Below the pieces are notes generated by a model. The model saw only the letters and a list, made by a program, of their open reading frames with translations, had not been told where the DNA came from and did not search any database. From positions 535,089-599,088 of the forward strand of contig CAVQJP010000002.1 in assembly GCA_963712825.1 (NCBI GenBank): a stretch of 64,000 bases of DNA, given 5' to 3'. This stretch comes from AP-15 sp963712825. Lineage in GTDB: Bacteria; Pseudomonadota; Alphaproteobacteria; ATCC43930; CGMCC-115725. Shown here piece after piece: positions 26,786 to 34,830 of this stretch. The translations under genes were made by a program, and so were the position numbers. How positions within the stretch are numbered: the first letter of the stretch is position 1; the number at the start of each line of letters is the position of its first letter.

Positions 26786-27748
26786 TTACATCGCGGCCAT
26801 GCGGGCGGAGCGGCGGCGGGCCAGCGGTGTCGCAGGCTCCGGAGCGACCTGCGGCTGGATTTTCTTGGTCGAGCGCGGCAACGTCCAATCCCACTCGTCG
26901 GCACCCATCTGGTAGTGGCGATTATTTTGCGACGGGTTGCGGTTGACCATGTGACGGTTGTAGAGCGGGTGGGTGCAGCTGCGCACCTCGTGCTCGAGCG
27001 TGAACAGGTGCTTGCCGGTCTCCAGGCAGACGATGTCCTGCCAGCGGTACTGGTACTGGTCGCTTTCCTCGGTGATCAGCCCGCGCTTTTCGAGCTCGTC
27101 ATGCGGGCCCGAAAATTCCTGCGCATAGACCTGCAGGTGATGGCCGTCGAACTCAGGTATCGGCTTGTCGGTCTCGCGGAAGACCAGCTCCTGCTTGTGG
27201 CCGGCGCAGACATGCGCGGCGCGGCCCTCGCCGTTCTCCTTGACGCAGGCAGGCGTGTAGAAGATGTCGCGATAGAAGCGGGCGATGCCGTCGGCGGTCC
27301 CTTCCGGCACGGTGAACTCGACATAGCCCATGCCGAGATTGATCGCGCCAAACCGCTCCTCGTCCGGCTCATAGAGACGGAACTGGTTGCCCCACGGGCA
27401 GGTCGCCTCGACATAGGCGTTGTGCTGCTTGCAGTCGAATTTGGTGTCGGCGAGCTTTTTCTTGGCTTCGCCCAGACGCTCGCACAATTCCTCGAGCGAC
27501 GGGACGACGAGGCCGACATGGCCGCGCAGCACGTTCGGCTCGCCGGTCGGCAGATGGAACTGGCTCTTGCCGACATTGACCCACATGTTGTTGGTGCCAG
27601 GAAACATGAACGGGTCGCGGGTCAGACCGAGCGCCGACAGATAAAACTCTTGCGCCAGCCCTTGATTGTTGATGCGCAGATTGACGTGTTCGAGACCGAC
27701 GAGGTTGCCGAGATCCTCGGCCGTGCGGTCATAGAGTTGTTCCGCCAT
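26786..27748 (-). CDS. VOC-superfamily protein (glyoxalase/extradiol dioxygenase-like)
   Basis: The 320-residue product begins MAEQLYDRTAEDLGNLVGLEHVNLRIN-like and shows paired betaalphabetabetabeta modules: LEHVNLRINN.GLAQEFYLSALGL with His near 21 as a possible metal ligand, GHVGLVVPS, and MGYVEFTVPEGTADGIARFYRDIF in the second half, with HHLQVYAQ. These are traits of VOC metalloenzymes. The C-terminal 60 residues (Asn/His-rich, then Arg-rich) are outside the fold. The reaction is unknown. The ribosome site GGAGG lies 7 bases before the ATG. Confidence 0.72.
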   Translation of the reverse strand: MAEQLYDRTAEDLGNLVGLEHVNLRINNQGLAQEFYLSALGLTRDPFMFPGTNNMWVNVGKSQFHLPTGEPNVLRGHVGLVVPSLEELCERLGEAKKKLADTKFDCKQHNAYVEATCPWGNQFRLYEPDEERFGAINLGMGYVEFTVPEGTADGIARFYRDIFYTPACVKENGEGRAAHVCAGHKQELVFRETDKPIPEFDGHHLQVYAQEFSGPHDELEKRGLITEESDQYQYRWQDIVCLETGKHLFTLEHEVRSCTHPLYNRHMVNRNPSQNNRHYQMGADEWDWTLPRSTKKIQPQVAPEPATPLARRRSARMAAM

Positions 27749-27865
27749 TTAGAGACCTCCGATGTTGCCGGCCGACCGCGCGCCGCCCGGCCCTTGCGAA
27801 AATCGCGTGCGCGGCGGGACGGCGCGAGTTAGGTCTCGCCGCGTCGTCGCCCGCCTGCGCCGATA

Positions 27866-28267
27866 TCAAAACAACTTTTCGAACCTCGCGTCTACGGGCA
27901 CGCGATAGCCGTTGGCAAGGGCGTTGGTTTCGTTGGCCATGCCGACGACAGCCAGCAATTCGGCCAGCATCTGCGGCGTCATTCCCTGCTTTTTCGCGGC
28001 TGCGGAATGCGAGGCGGTGCAATAGGCGCAGCCATTGCTGGCGCTGACCGCGAGATAGACGAGCTCCTTGGTCAGCGGGTCGAGCGCGCCCGGCATCATG
28101 ACCTCTTTGATGCTCTCCCAGGTGCGCCGCAAGGTCGGCGGGTCGTTGGCCAGCGCCTTCCAGAAATTGTTGACCCAGTCGGTGCCGCGGGTCCGCATGA
28201 TGTCGTCGTAAACGGCGCGGACCTCGGCGCCGGCATCGTCGTATTCGATCAGCGGCACCATCGTCAT
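27866..28267 (-). CDS. AhpD-like carboxymuconolactone decarboxylase family protein
   Basis: A 133-residue all-helical protein with the redox/proton-relay motif E69...C80-A-Y-C83-...-H87 (SNGCAYCTASHSAA), as in AhpD-type alkylhydroperoxidases. Such proteins reduce peroxides or act in poorly defined redox steps. I chose ATG 28267 (MTMVPLIEY) because GGAGG is 6 bases upstream; an open extension to 28456 is Arg-rich and overlaps the neighbour. It overlaps the DUF962 gene by 4 bases (ATGA), so the two are coupled. Confidence 0.85.
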   Translation of the reverse strand: MTMVPLIEYDDAGAEVRAVYDDIMRTRGTDWVNNFWKALANDPPTLRRTWESIKEVMMPGALDPLTKELVYLAVSASNGCAYCTASHSAAAKKQGMTPQMLAELLAVVGMANETNALANGYRVPVDARFEKLF

Positions 28268-28620
28268 CCGCTTCCTCCGATCTCGGGCCGGCGCAATTCG
28301 CCGCCGAGCCCGCCCGACACGAACAGGCCCAGCATACGGAAGTCGCTGGCGAGCGACCACAGCGGATGGCCAAAGGTCTCCGGGCGATTGTGCTCGAAGA
28401 CGACGTGCCCGGCCCATGCAAACGCGTAGCCCACGACCGGGGCGGCGACGAGCCACCGCCAGTCGCGCGTGACCGCGGCGCCGGCGAGCGCCGTCAGCGC
28501 CAACGACGTGCCGGTGTAATGCAGCGCGCGGGTGCGCGGGTCGCGGTGCGCCCCGAGATAGCGCCGCCAGAACTGGGGGTAGCTCATGGCGCGCGGCGCT
28601 TGTAAAGCAGGGAGCGGCAT
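28264..28620 (-). CDS. DUF962/Mpo1-like membrane protein
   Basis: 118 residues with the family's HY.GTSLALTALAG start of the first helix (His about 34), GYAFAWAGHVVFEHNRPETF and HPLWSLASDFRM. Mpo1-like proteins include a yeast 2-hydroxy fatty acid dioxygenase; bacterial members are largely uncharacterised. It is the first gene of a unit with the AhpD-like gene and is divergent from asd across 48 bp. Confidence 0.85.
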   Translation of the reverse strand: MPLPALQAPRAMSYPQFWRRYLGAHRDPRTRALHYTGTSLALTALAGAAVTRDWRWLVAAPVVGYAFAWAGHVVFEHNRPETFGHPLWSLASDFRMLGLFVSGGLGGELRRPEIGGSG

Positions 28621-28668
28621 CGTAAGTCAGCCTCCATCCCTCACCCCTTTCGATTGCGGGGTCGCATT

Positions 28669-29739
28669 ATGGGCTTCAAGTTAGCGGTGGTCGGCGCCAC
28701 CGGCAATGTCGGCCGCGAGATTCTGAAGACGCTTGCCGAGCGCGATTTTCCCACCGACGAGGTCACGGCATTGGCTTCGTCGCGCTCGGTCGGCTCGGAG
28801 GTTTCGTTTGGCGAGGACGATATTCTCAAGGTGCAGAACCTCGACACCTACGACTTCCGCGGCATCGATATCGTGCTGTCCTCGCCGGGCTCCAAGGTGT
28901 CGGCGCAATTCGCGCCGCGGGCGGTCAAAGCGGGTGCGGTGGTCATCGACAACACCTCGCAGTTTCGCATGGATCCCGACGTGCCGCTGGTCGTGCCCGA
29001 GGTCAACCCCAAGGCGATCGCCAACTACCACAAGCGCAACATCATCGCCAACCCGAACTGCTCGACAATCCAGATGGTGGTGGCGCTAAAGCCGCTGCAT
29101 GATCTGGCGCGGATCAAGCGGGTGGTGGTCGCGACCTACCAGTCGACCTCGGGCGCGGGGCGGGCGGCGATGGACGAGTTGTTCAACCAGACGCGCGCGA
29201 TCTTTGTCAACGACCCGGTCAAGCCCGAGCAGTTTACCAAGCAGATCGCGTTTAACGCGATCCCGCATATCGACGTCTTCATGGATGACGGCTCGACCAA
29301 GGAAGAGTGGAAGATGGCGGTCGAGACGCGCAAGATCCTCGATCCCGACATCGCGGTGACCGCGACCTGCGTGCGCATCCCGGTCTTTATCGGGCATGGC
29401 GAGGCGGTCAACGTCGAGTTCGAGCGGGCGCTCAGCGAGGACATGGCGCGGGCGGCGCTGCGGCGGGCGCCGGGGATCAGCGTCGTCGACCATCGCGCCG
29501 ACGAAGGCTATGTGACGCCGAGCGAGGCCGCCGGCGAGGACGACGTCTATGTCAGCCGCATCCGCCGCGACCCGACCGTGCCCTATGGCCTCAGCTTTTG
29601 GGTCGTCGCCGACAATCTGCGCAAGGGAGCCGCGCTTAACGCCGTGCAGATCGCTGAGATCCTCGCGGCGGAGTATCTCGGCGGCAAGCGCGCGCCCTCG
29701 CGCTCGAATGTCGAGCCATTGCGCCGCAAGGCGGGGTAA
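28669..29739 (+). CDS. asd: Aspartate-semialdehyde dehydrogenase
   Basis: The 356-residue enzyme reduces aspartyl phosphate to aspartate semialdehyde with NADPH in lysine, threonine, methionine and diaminopimelate synthesis. Visible are the Rossmann loop VVGATGNVGREIL (residues 7-19), the catalytic NPNCSTIQ (Cys131), YQSTSGAG, and VRIPVFIGHGEAVN with the active-site His. The length is normal. ATG 28669 (MGFKLAVVG) is preferred over a TTG five codons upstream. It is divergent from the DUF962 gene. Confidence 0.96.
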   Translation: MGFKLAVVGATGNVGREILKTLAERDFPTDEVTALASSRSVGSEVSFGEDDILKVQNLDTYDFRGIDIVLSSPGSKVSAQFAPRAVKAGAVVIDNTSQFRMDPDVPLVVPEVNPKAIANYHKRNIIANPNCSTIQMVVALKPLHDLARIKRVVVATYQSTSGAGRAAMDELFNQTRAIFVNDPVKPEQFTKQIAFNAIPHIDVFMDDGSTKEEWKMAVETRKILDPDIAVTATCVRIPVFIGHGEAVNVEFERALSEDMARAALRRAPGISVVDHRADEGYVTPSEAAGEDDVYVSRIRRDPTVPYGLSFWVVADNLRKGAALNAVQIAEILAAEYLGGKRAPSRSNVEPLRRKAG

Positions 29740-29751
29740 GGCCGCGGCGGT

Positions 29752-30054
29752 TCAAGTACGAGTGGAATCCGCGATACCCGGAAAGAGATCAAACCAATCG
29801 GGGTTTTGTTCCTCGATCAGTCGGATCTTCCAATCCCGCCGCCATTTTTTGATCGCTTTTTCACGCGTGATCGTGGAAGTCGGATCCTCGTACACCTCAA
29901 ACCAGACGAGCCGGTCGACGCCATACTTCTGTGTGAACCCCGATACCGCTTTAGCCTTGTGCTGAGCGGTGCGTCGAACAAGATCGTTGGTTACCCCCGG
30001 ATACAATGTTCCGTGCTTTCGACTGGCAAGCAGGTAAACGTAATACGCCACCAC
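29752..30054 (-). CDS. Small GIY-YIG domain protein
   Basis: 100 residues that are almost entirely one GIY-YIG fold: YYVYLLAS, LYPGVTNDLVRR, KYGVDRLVWFE and the Glu-bearing REKAIKKWRRDWKIRLIEE. It belongs to the single-domain YhbQ/UPF0213-like group; GIY-YIG proteins are metal-dependent nucleases. A paralogue at 57483-57767 matches closely in the second half (KAV.GFT.KYG.DRLVWFE). It converges on asd 12 bp away, and a 127-bp palindromic element lies 51 bp upstream. Confidence 0.9.
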   Translation of the reverse strand: MVAYYVYLLASRKHGTLYPGVTNDLVRRTAQHKAKAVSGFTQKYGVDRLVWFEVYEDPTSTITREKAIKKWRRDWKIRLIEEQNPDWFDLFPGIADSTRT

Positions 30055-30105
30055 AGTCTCCGAGTTTCTCCGCGTGCAATCCTGCCTGACTTGCCGCGGG
30101 ATCGG

Positions 30106-30232
30106 TCATTCCGGGACGGCCCCAAAGGCCGGGCCCGGAACCTATGAACACGGGCCCTGTAGTGCGGTACAATGTCTGATTTGGGTGTGCATGGGTTCCG
30201 GGCTCGCGGGCCGTGCCCGCGCCCCGGAATGA
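30106..30232. repeat. 127-bp imperfect palindrome (MITE-like)
   Basis: Ends are TCATTCCGGG (30106-30115) and its exact complement CCCGGAATGA (30223-30232). Inside, CCGGAACCTATG is answered by CATGGGTTCCGG. It has no gene and lies between the GIY-YIG gene and the IS110 relic. The ends differ from the GTGGGTCCCGG repeat family. Confidence 0.7.
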
Positions 30233-30239
30233 TGAGGTG

Positions 30240-30830
30240 GACGGCCCCTGCTCCCCGGCATCGAGGTGCCATAAGGTGGTCGTGTCAATGCGACCGCATG
30301 GAGGAGGCCGTCCGTGATCGAGGTTAGCACGATTGGGTTGGATCGGGCGCGGGCCAAACCCGAGATCGCGCCCTGGTTCGCCCAGCTGCTTGGCAGAATG
30401 CCGGTGCGCAAGGCGACCGTGGCGCTCGCCAACAAAATGGCCCGCATCGCTTGGGCGCTGCTGGCCAAACAAACCGCCTACCGCGCGCCGCCGTCGATCG
30501 CAACCGAGACCGTCCGGGCAGCTTGATTGCAGCGACCGCCACAGACAACCCAATGCGAGGGCGATGGATCGTGATGAGCACCGATCGGTCGAGCCGAGGA
30601 TCGGACCAGCCCGCAATGTCATTGAGCTTCAAGCTCGTCGGAATGATTACGGGAGCCAATCCGCGGACTTCATCAGGGCCAGCGGCCAAGCGTGCCGCGC
30701 TCACAGAGCCTGCCCTCGCGAAGGCGGGGGCCGGACACATGACCGCACCCGAACCGATGCGCCATCCGTTTTTTTCCCTTGCACCGCAGGGGTCGTCCAC
30801 ACATGACCACTTCCGCAGATATTCTGTCTT
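30240..30830 (+). mobile_element. Internally deleted IS110-family relic
   Basis: The region around the fused transposase remnant has the look of IS110 non-coding ends, including a leader TGCGACCGCATGGAGGAGG before the start codon and a long non-coding 3' part. IS110 elements lack terminal inverted repeats, so the limits are approximate. The transposase core is missing. Confidence 0.6.
30314..30526 (+). pseudogene. IS110-family transposase, N- and C-termini fused by internal deletion
   Basis: A 70-codon frame from GTG 30314. The first residues VIEVSTIGLD match the DEDD-domain start (first catalytic Asp) of IS110 transposases. They are joined directly to a C-terminal piece, PEIAPWFAQLLGRMPVRKAT then VALANKMARIAWALL, which matches the family's last 50-60 residues. 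About 250 codons of the usual protein are missing, including the serine-containing Tnp20 core, so it cannot transpose on its own. Confidence 0.8.
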
Positions 30831-30848
30831 GAACTGTAAGGTCTCATT

Positions 30849-31130
30849 ATGAATCCACAATGGACTGTTGTACTTCTCGACGAACTAGAGACACTCGGAT
30901 TCACGAACGAGGCTTTTTGGCGACTTCATCATTTTGGTGAAAGGGAGAAGCGTGGCACCATAAATTGCGAGGGGATAGGTTCCTTCAATGACGGTGATAA
31001 TAATGAGCGTATTCAGGTAAGGTTTGAGATGGTATTAAAATACTACAGGCTATACTGTGATGGGCATCCTGAGGTGTTTACTCTGTTAGCGGACGCCGCA
31101 TACTGCATGGTGCCCGCTTTGGCGTATTGA
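30849..31130 (+). CDS. A+T-richer hypothetical protein
   Basis: 93 residues starting MNPQWTVVLLDELETLGF and ending MVPALAY, acidic and aromatic-rich, with no recognised domain. Its base composition is clearly lower in G+C than both flanks, and it sits between the IS110 relic and yejE, so it was probably acquired horizontally. The ribosome site is weak (AAGG, 7 bases upstream). It could be a truncated piece of a larger gene. Confidence 0.55.
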   Translation: MNPQWTVVLLDELETLGFTNEAFWRLHHFGEREKRGTINCEGIGSFNDGDNNERIQVRFEMVLKYYRLYCDGHPEVFTLLADAAYCMVPALAY

Positions 31131-31195
31131 GCGCGCAAACGACACCGCGATGGCCCCGCTCACGGCGAGTTCTTCGGCTTGGCGTTGAGACATCC

Positions 31196-32281
31196 ATGAC
31201 CACGCAAACGGAAGCGACCGCGCTGGCGCGCCGCGGGCGCGATCGTTTTTTAGGGCGCCCGATCTCGCCCTTGACCCGGCGCCGGCTCGATGCCTTTCGC
31301 GCCAATCGCCGCGGCGTCTGGTCGTTGTGGATTTTTCTGGCGCTGTTTACGGCGTCGCTGTTCGCCGAGTTCATCGCCAACGACCGGCCGATCGTGGTCC
31401 GTTTCGACGGCGCCTGGTATTTTCCGGTTTTTGTCAGCTATCCCGAGACCGCGTTCGGCGGCGTCTTTCCGACCGCAGCCGACTACCGCGATCCCGAGGT
31501 TCAAAAGCTGATCGATGCAAAGGGCTGGATGGTGTGGCCGCCGATCCCGTTCAGCTACAACACGATCAACTACAACCTGCCGAGCCCGGCGCCGTCGCCG
31601 CCGTCGCGGGTCAACTGGCTCGGCACCGACGACCAGGGCCGCGACGTGACGGCGCGGCTGATCTACGGCTTTCGGATATCGGTTTTGTTCGGCCTGACCC
31701 TGACCGCGGCCTCCTCGGTGATCGGGGTCGCCGCCGGCGCCGTCCAGGGCTATTTCGGCGGCATCGTCGATCTCGGTTTTCAGCGCTTTATCGAGATCTG
31801 GTCGGGGTTGCCGGTGCTCTATCTGCTGATCATCATGGCGAGCTTTGTCGAGCCCAATTTCTGGTGGCTCTTGGGCCTGATGCTGCTGTTTTCGTGGATG
31901 GGCCTTGTCGACGTGGTGCGCGCCGAGTTCCTGCGGGCGCGCAATTTCGACTATGTGCGGGCGGCGCGGGCATTGGGCGTGCCCGACCGCACGATCATTC
32001 TGCGCCACGTCCTGCCGAACGCCACGGTGGCGACGATCACCTTTCTGCCGTTCATCCTGAACGGCTCGATCACGACCTTGACCTCGCTTGATTTTTTGGG
32101 CTTCGGGTTGCCGCCGGGCTCGGCCTCGCTCGGCGAGTTGCTGGCCCAGGGCAAGGCCAATCTGCAGGCGCCGTGGCTCGGGCTGACCGCATTTTTCGTG
32201 TTGGCGCTGATGCTGAGCCTGCTGATTTTTGTCGGCGAGGCGGTCCGCGACGCGTTCGACCCGCGCAAGGTGAGCGTGTGA
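31196..32281 (+). CDS. yejE: Peptide ABC transporter permease YejE-like
   Basis: 361-residue inner-membrane permease. It has the family's ANRRGVWSLWIFLALF first helix, an extended periplasmic segment (residues about 60-140, RPIVVRFDGAWYFPVF), the GTDDQGRDVTARLIYGFRIS entry to the binding-protein-dependent transport domain, and the EAA-like loop AARALGVPDRTIILRHVLP. YejABEF imports oligopeptides such as microcin C. ATG 31196 fits the family's N-terminus; a TTG at 31127 would add 23 residues. Its usual partners YejA and YejB are not upstream: the IS110 relic and the A+T-rich gene are there instead. Confidence 0.9.
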   Translation: MTTQTEATALARRGRDRFLGRPISPLTRRRLDAFRANRRGVWSLWIFLALFTASLFAEFIANDRPIVVRFDGAWYFPVFVSYPETAFGGVFPTAADYRDPEVQKLIDAKGWMVWPPIPFSYNTINYNLPSPAPSPPSRVNWLGTDDQGRDVTARLIYGFRISVLFGLTLTAASSVIGVAAGAVQGYFGGIVDLGFQRFIEIWSGLPVLYLLIIMASFVEPNFWWLLGLMLLFSWMGLVDVVRAEFLRARNFDYVRAARALGVPDRTIILRHVLPNATVATITFLPFILNGSITTLTSLDFLGFGLPPGSASLGELLAQGKANLQAPWLGLTAFFVLALMLSLLIFVGEAVRDAFDPRKVSV

Positions 32282-32394
32282 AGGCAGTGCGAAACGAACG
32301 ACACGGGGGTGAGGGGAACAATAATCGTCACGGCGGCGACGCGACCGGCTCGGATTTTTCTCTCCCTCGGCAGGAAGCTGCCGCGGCGAGACGG

Positions 32395-34023
32395 ATGCCG
32401 AGCACCGCGCCTCTTCTCGACATCCGCAATCTCGCCGTAACCTTCGCCGGCCGCGGCGGCGCCGCCCCGGTCGAGGCGGTAAGAGGGGTCTCGTTCTCGC
32501 TCGGCCGCGGCGAGACCCTGGCCCTGGTCGGTGAAAGCGGCTCGGGCAAAAGCGTCACCGCGCTCTCGATCCTGCAATTGCTGCCCTACCCGCTGGCGCT
32601 GCACGCTCGCGGCAGCAGCATCCGTTTTGCCGGCGAAGAGCTGATCGGCGCCGCTCCCGACACATTGCGCCGAGTCCGCGGCGACCGCGTCGGCATCGTC
32701 TTTCAAGAGCCGATGACCTCTCTCAACCCGTTGCATACGATCGAGCGGCAGATCGGCGAGATCCTGCTGGTCCACCGCCGGATGTCGGGGCGGGCGGCCC
32801 GCCTGCGCGTCCTCGAATTGTTGCGGCTGGTCCAGCTCCCGGACGCCGAAACCCGGCTTGGCGCCTATCCGCATCAGCTGTCGGGCGGCCAGCGCCAGCG
32901 CGTCATGATTGCGATGGCGATCGCCAACGAGCCCGACATGCTGATCGCCGACGAGCCGACAACGGCGCTCGACGTGACCATTCAGGCGAACATCCTGGCA
33001 TTGCTGCGCGATCTGCGCGACCGCCTCGGCATGGCGCTGCTGCTGATCACCCACGACCTGACGATCGTGCGCAAAATGGCCGAGCGGGTCTGCGTGATGA
33101 CCCGGGGCGAGATCGTCGAGGCGGGTCCGACCGCGGCAATCTTCGACCGGCCGCACCATCCCTATACCAGGCGCCTGCTCGTCGCCGAGCCCAAGGGCCG
33201 CGCGGCGCCCGCCGACCCCGCGGCGCCGGTGCTGATCGCCGCCGAGGACACGCGCGTCTGGTTCCCGATCCGCGCCGGCCTGCTGCGGCGCGTGCGCGGC
33301 CATGTGAAGGCGGTCGACGGCGTCTCGCTCGCGGTGCGCGTAGGCGCCACTCTCGGCGTCGTCGGCGAAAGCGGCTCGGGCAAGACGACTTTGGGCCTTG
33401 CCTTGCTGCGGCTGACCGCGGCGCAGGGCCGGATTTGGTTTGCCGGCCGCGACATCGCCGTGCTGAGCCAGCGCCGGCTGCGGCCGTTGCGGCGCGAGAT
33501 GCAGGTCGTCTTTCAGGACCCGTATTCGAGCCTGTCGCCGCGGCTGTCGGTGGCGCAGATCGTCGAGGAGGGGCTGCGCGTCCACAATCTTGCGGCGGGC
33601 GCCGCGGAGCGCCGGCGGCTGATCGAGACCGCACTCGCCGAGGTCGGGCTTGATCCCGCTGCGGCCGACCGCTACCCGCACGAATTCTCGGGCGGCCAGC
33701 GCCAGCGCATCGCGATCGCCCGTGCCCTGGTGCTGAAGCCGCGCCTCGTCGTCCTCGACGAGCCGACCTCGGCGCTCGACATGTCGGTGCAGGCGCAGAT
33801 CGTCGAGCTCTTGCGTGAATTGCAGGTGCGCCGCGGCCTCGCTTATCTGTTCATCAGCCACGATCTGCGCGTCGTGCGTGCGCTCGCCCACGACATCCTG
33901 GTCATGAAGGACGGACGGATCGTCGAATCCGGCCCAACCGAGCGCATCATGACCGCCCCCGAGCACCCCTATACCCGCGCGCTGATGGCCGCCGCCTTCG
34001 ACCTCGCGCCGGTCCCTGGCTGA
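32395..34023 (+). CDS. yejF: Duplicated ATPase subunit of the YejE-type ABC transporter
   Basis: 542 residues with two complete ABC domains, each energising the oligopeptide/nickel-type importer. Domain 1: Walker A GESGSGKS, LSGGQRQRV, Walker B LIADEPTTALD. Domain 2: GESGSGKTT, FSGGQRQRI, LVVLDEPTSALD. Both carry the PHHPYTR/PEHPYTR element near their ends typical of oligopeptide importers. ATG 32395 begins 114 bp after yejE; the upstream in-frame extension is not conserved-looking. Confidence 0.93.
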   Translation: MPSTAPLLDIRNLAVTFAGRGGAAPVEAVRGVSFSLGRGETLALVGESGSGKSVTALSILQLLPYPLALHARGSSIRFAGEELIGAAPDTLRRVRGDRVGIVFQEPMTSLNPLHTIERQIGEILLVHRRMSGRAARLRVLELLRLVQLPDAETRLGAYPHQLSGGQRQRVMIAMAIANEPDMLIADEPTTALDVTIQANILALLRDLRDRLGMALLLITHDLTIVRKMAERVCVMTRGEIVEAGPTAAIFDRPHHPYTRRLLVAEPKGRAAPADPAAPVLIAAEDTRVWFPIRAGLLRRVRGHVKAVDGVSLAVRVGATLGVVGESGSGKTTLGLALLRLTAAQGRIWFAGRDIAVLSQRRLRPLRREMQVVFQDPYSSLSPRLSVAQIVEEGLRVHNLAAGAAERRRLIETALAEVGLDPAAADRYPHEFSGGQRQRIAIARALVLKPRLVVLDEPTSALDMSVQAQIVELLRELQVRRGLAYLFISHDLRVVRALAHDILVMKDGRIVESGPTERIMTAPEHPYTRALMAAAFDLAPVPG

Positions 34024-34311
34024 AGACGTCGACCGATCGAGCCGCGATCGTCCTAGTCTCCGTTCGCGCAGTCCCGAATCAGCAGCGCAAGCCGTTGTCG
34101 CTGCGGACATCGCATGGCCGACCGGCCGTCGCGGCTTAATCGGTCCTTTACCAGTTGATCCGAAGATGGTGTCCGCTCCAACCATCGCCCGGATCGCGCC
34201 TATGTTCGGTCGGCCGAACTCTGCTCGCTCGAACGATTTCAGTACGCCCGCGCCCGCGTCGCCCCGGAGGGCGCGCTGCGGGCTCGGCATCGCCGGCGCT
34301 TCGCCCGGCTG
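34024..34311 (+). promoter_or_regulatory. Upstream region of the cpa/tad operon
   Basis: 288 bases between yejF and cpaA. No Flp pilin frame is present, although a pilin gene commonly precedes cpaA. A promoter for the whole cpa operon is expected here, but I cannot pick out convincing boxes. Confidence 0.35.
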
Positions 34312-34821
34312 ATGGCGCCCTATCCCAACCTCCTGCCGCTCGCCGGCTTTGTCGCGCTGATGATTGCCGCCGTCGTCATCGACTTTCGCCGGCTGGTAAT
34401 ACCGAATGGGCTGGTCGCGGGACTTTGCATTCTGTGGCTCTTGCACGTCGGGAGCGCGCGTGGTGTGTCGCCGGTCGCGAGCCTCGAAACCGTGGCCGCC
34501 GCGGCGGCGGCGCTCGCGGCCGGCGCGGTGCTGTTTTCCCGTGGTCTGATCGGCGGCGGCGACGTCAAGCTGTTTGCCGCCGCGAGCTTGTGGACCGGCG
34601 CCGCTGCGCTGCCGCAGCTGCTGCTGTTGACCGCGTTGCTCGGCGGGGCCCTGGCGCTGTTGTTCCTGAGCCCGCTCGGCCTGTGGCTGACGGCGGCGCA
34701 GCGGATCGAGGCGTCCCGCGCCGGCGCCGGCAGCATGTTGGCCGGGCATGCGCCGATCCCCTACGGCGTGGCGATCGCCGCGGCGGCGCTGATCGTGACG
34801 ATCTCGCCCTATCTCGACTGA
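34312..34821 (+). CDS. cpaA: CpaA/TadV-type prepilin peptidase
   Basis: 169-residue polytopic A24 aspartic protease that cleaves Flp-type prepilins at the inner membrane. The two catalytic aspartates are visible as Asp24 (VVIDFRRLVIPN) and Asp84 (GGGDVKLFAA). It is the first gene of the cpa run. Confidence 0.9.
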   Translation: MAPYPNLLPLAGFVALMIAAVVIDFRRLVIPNGLVAGLCILWLLHVGSARGVSPVASLETVAAAAAALAAGAVLFSRGLIGGGDVKLFAAASLWTGAAALPQLLLLTALLGGALALLFLSPLGLWLTAAQRIEASRAGAGSMLAGHAPIPYGVAIAAAALIVTISPYLD

Positions 34822-34830
34822 GAGGGAAGC

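Noticed and set aside
28268..28456. 63-codon N-terminal extension of the AhpD-like gene
   Set aside because: Arg-rich, overlaps the DUF962 gene, and a GGAGG site sits right before ATG 28267.
34024..34311. Possible Flp pilin gene upstream of cpaA
   Set aside because: No frame contains the Gly/Glu-type prepilin cleavage motif followed by a hydrophobic helix.
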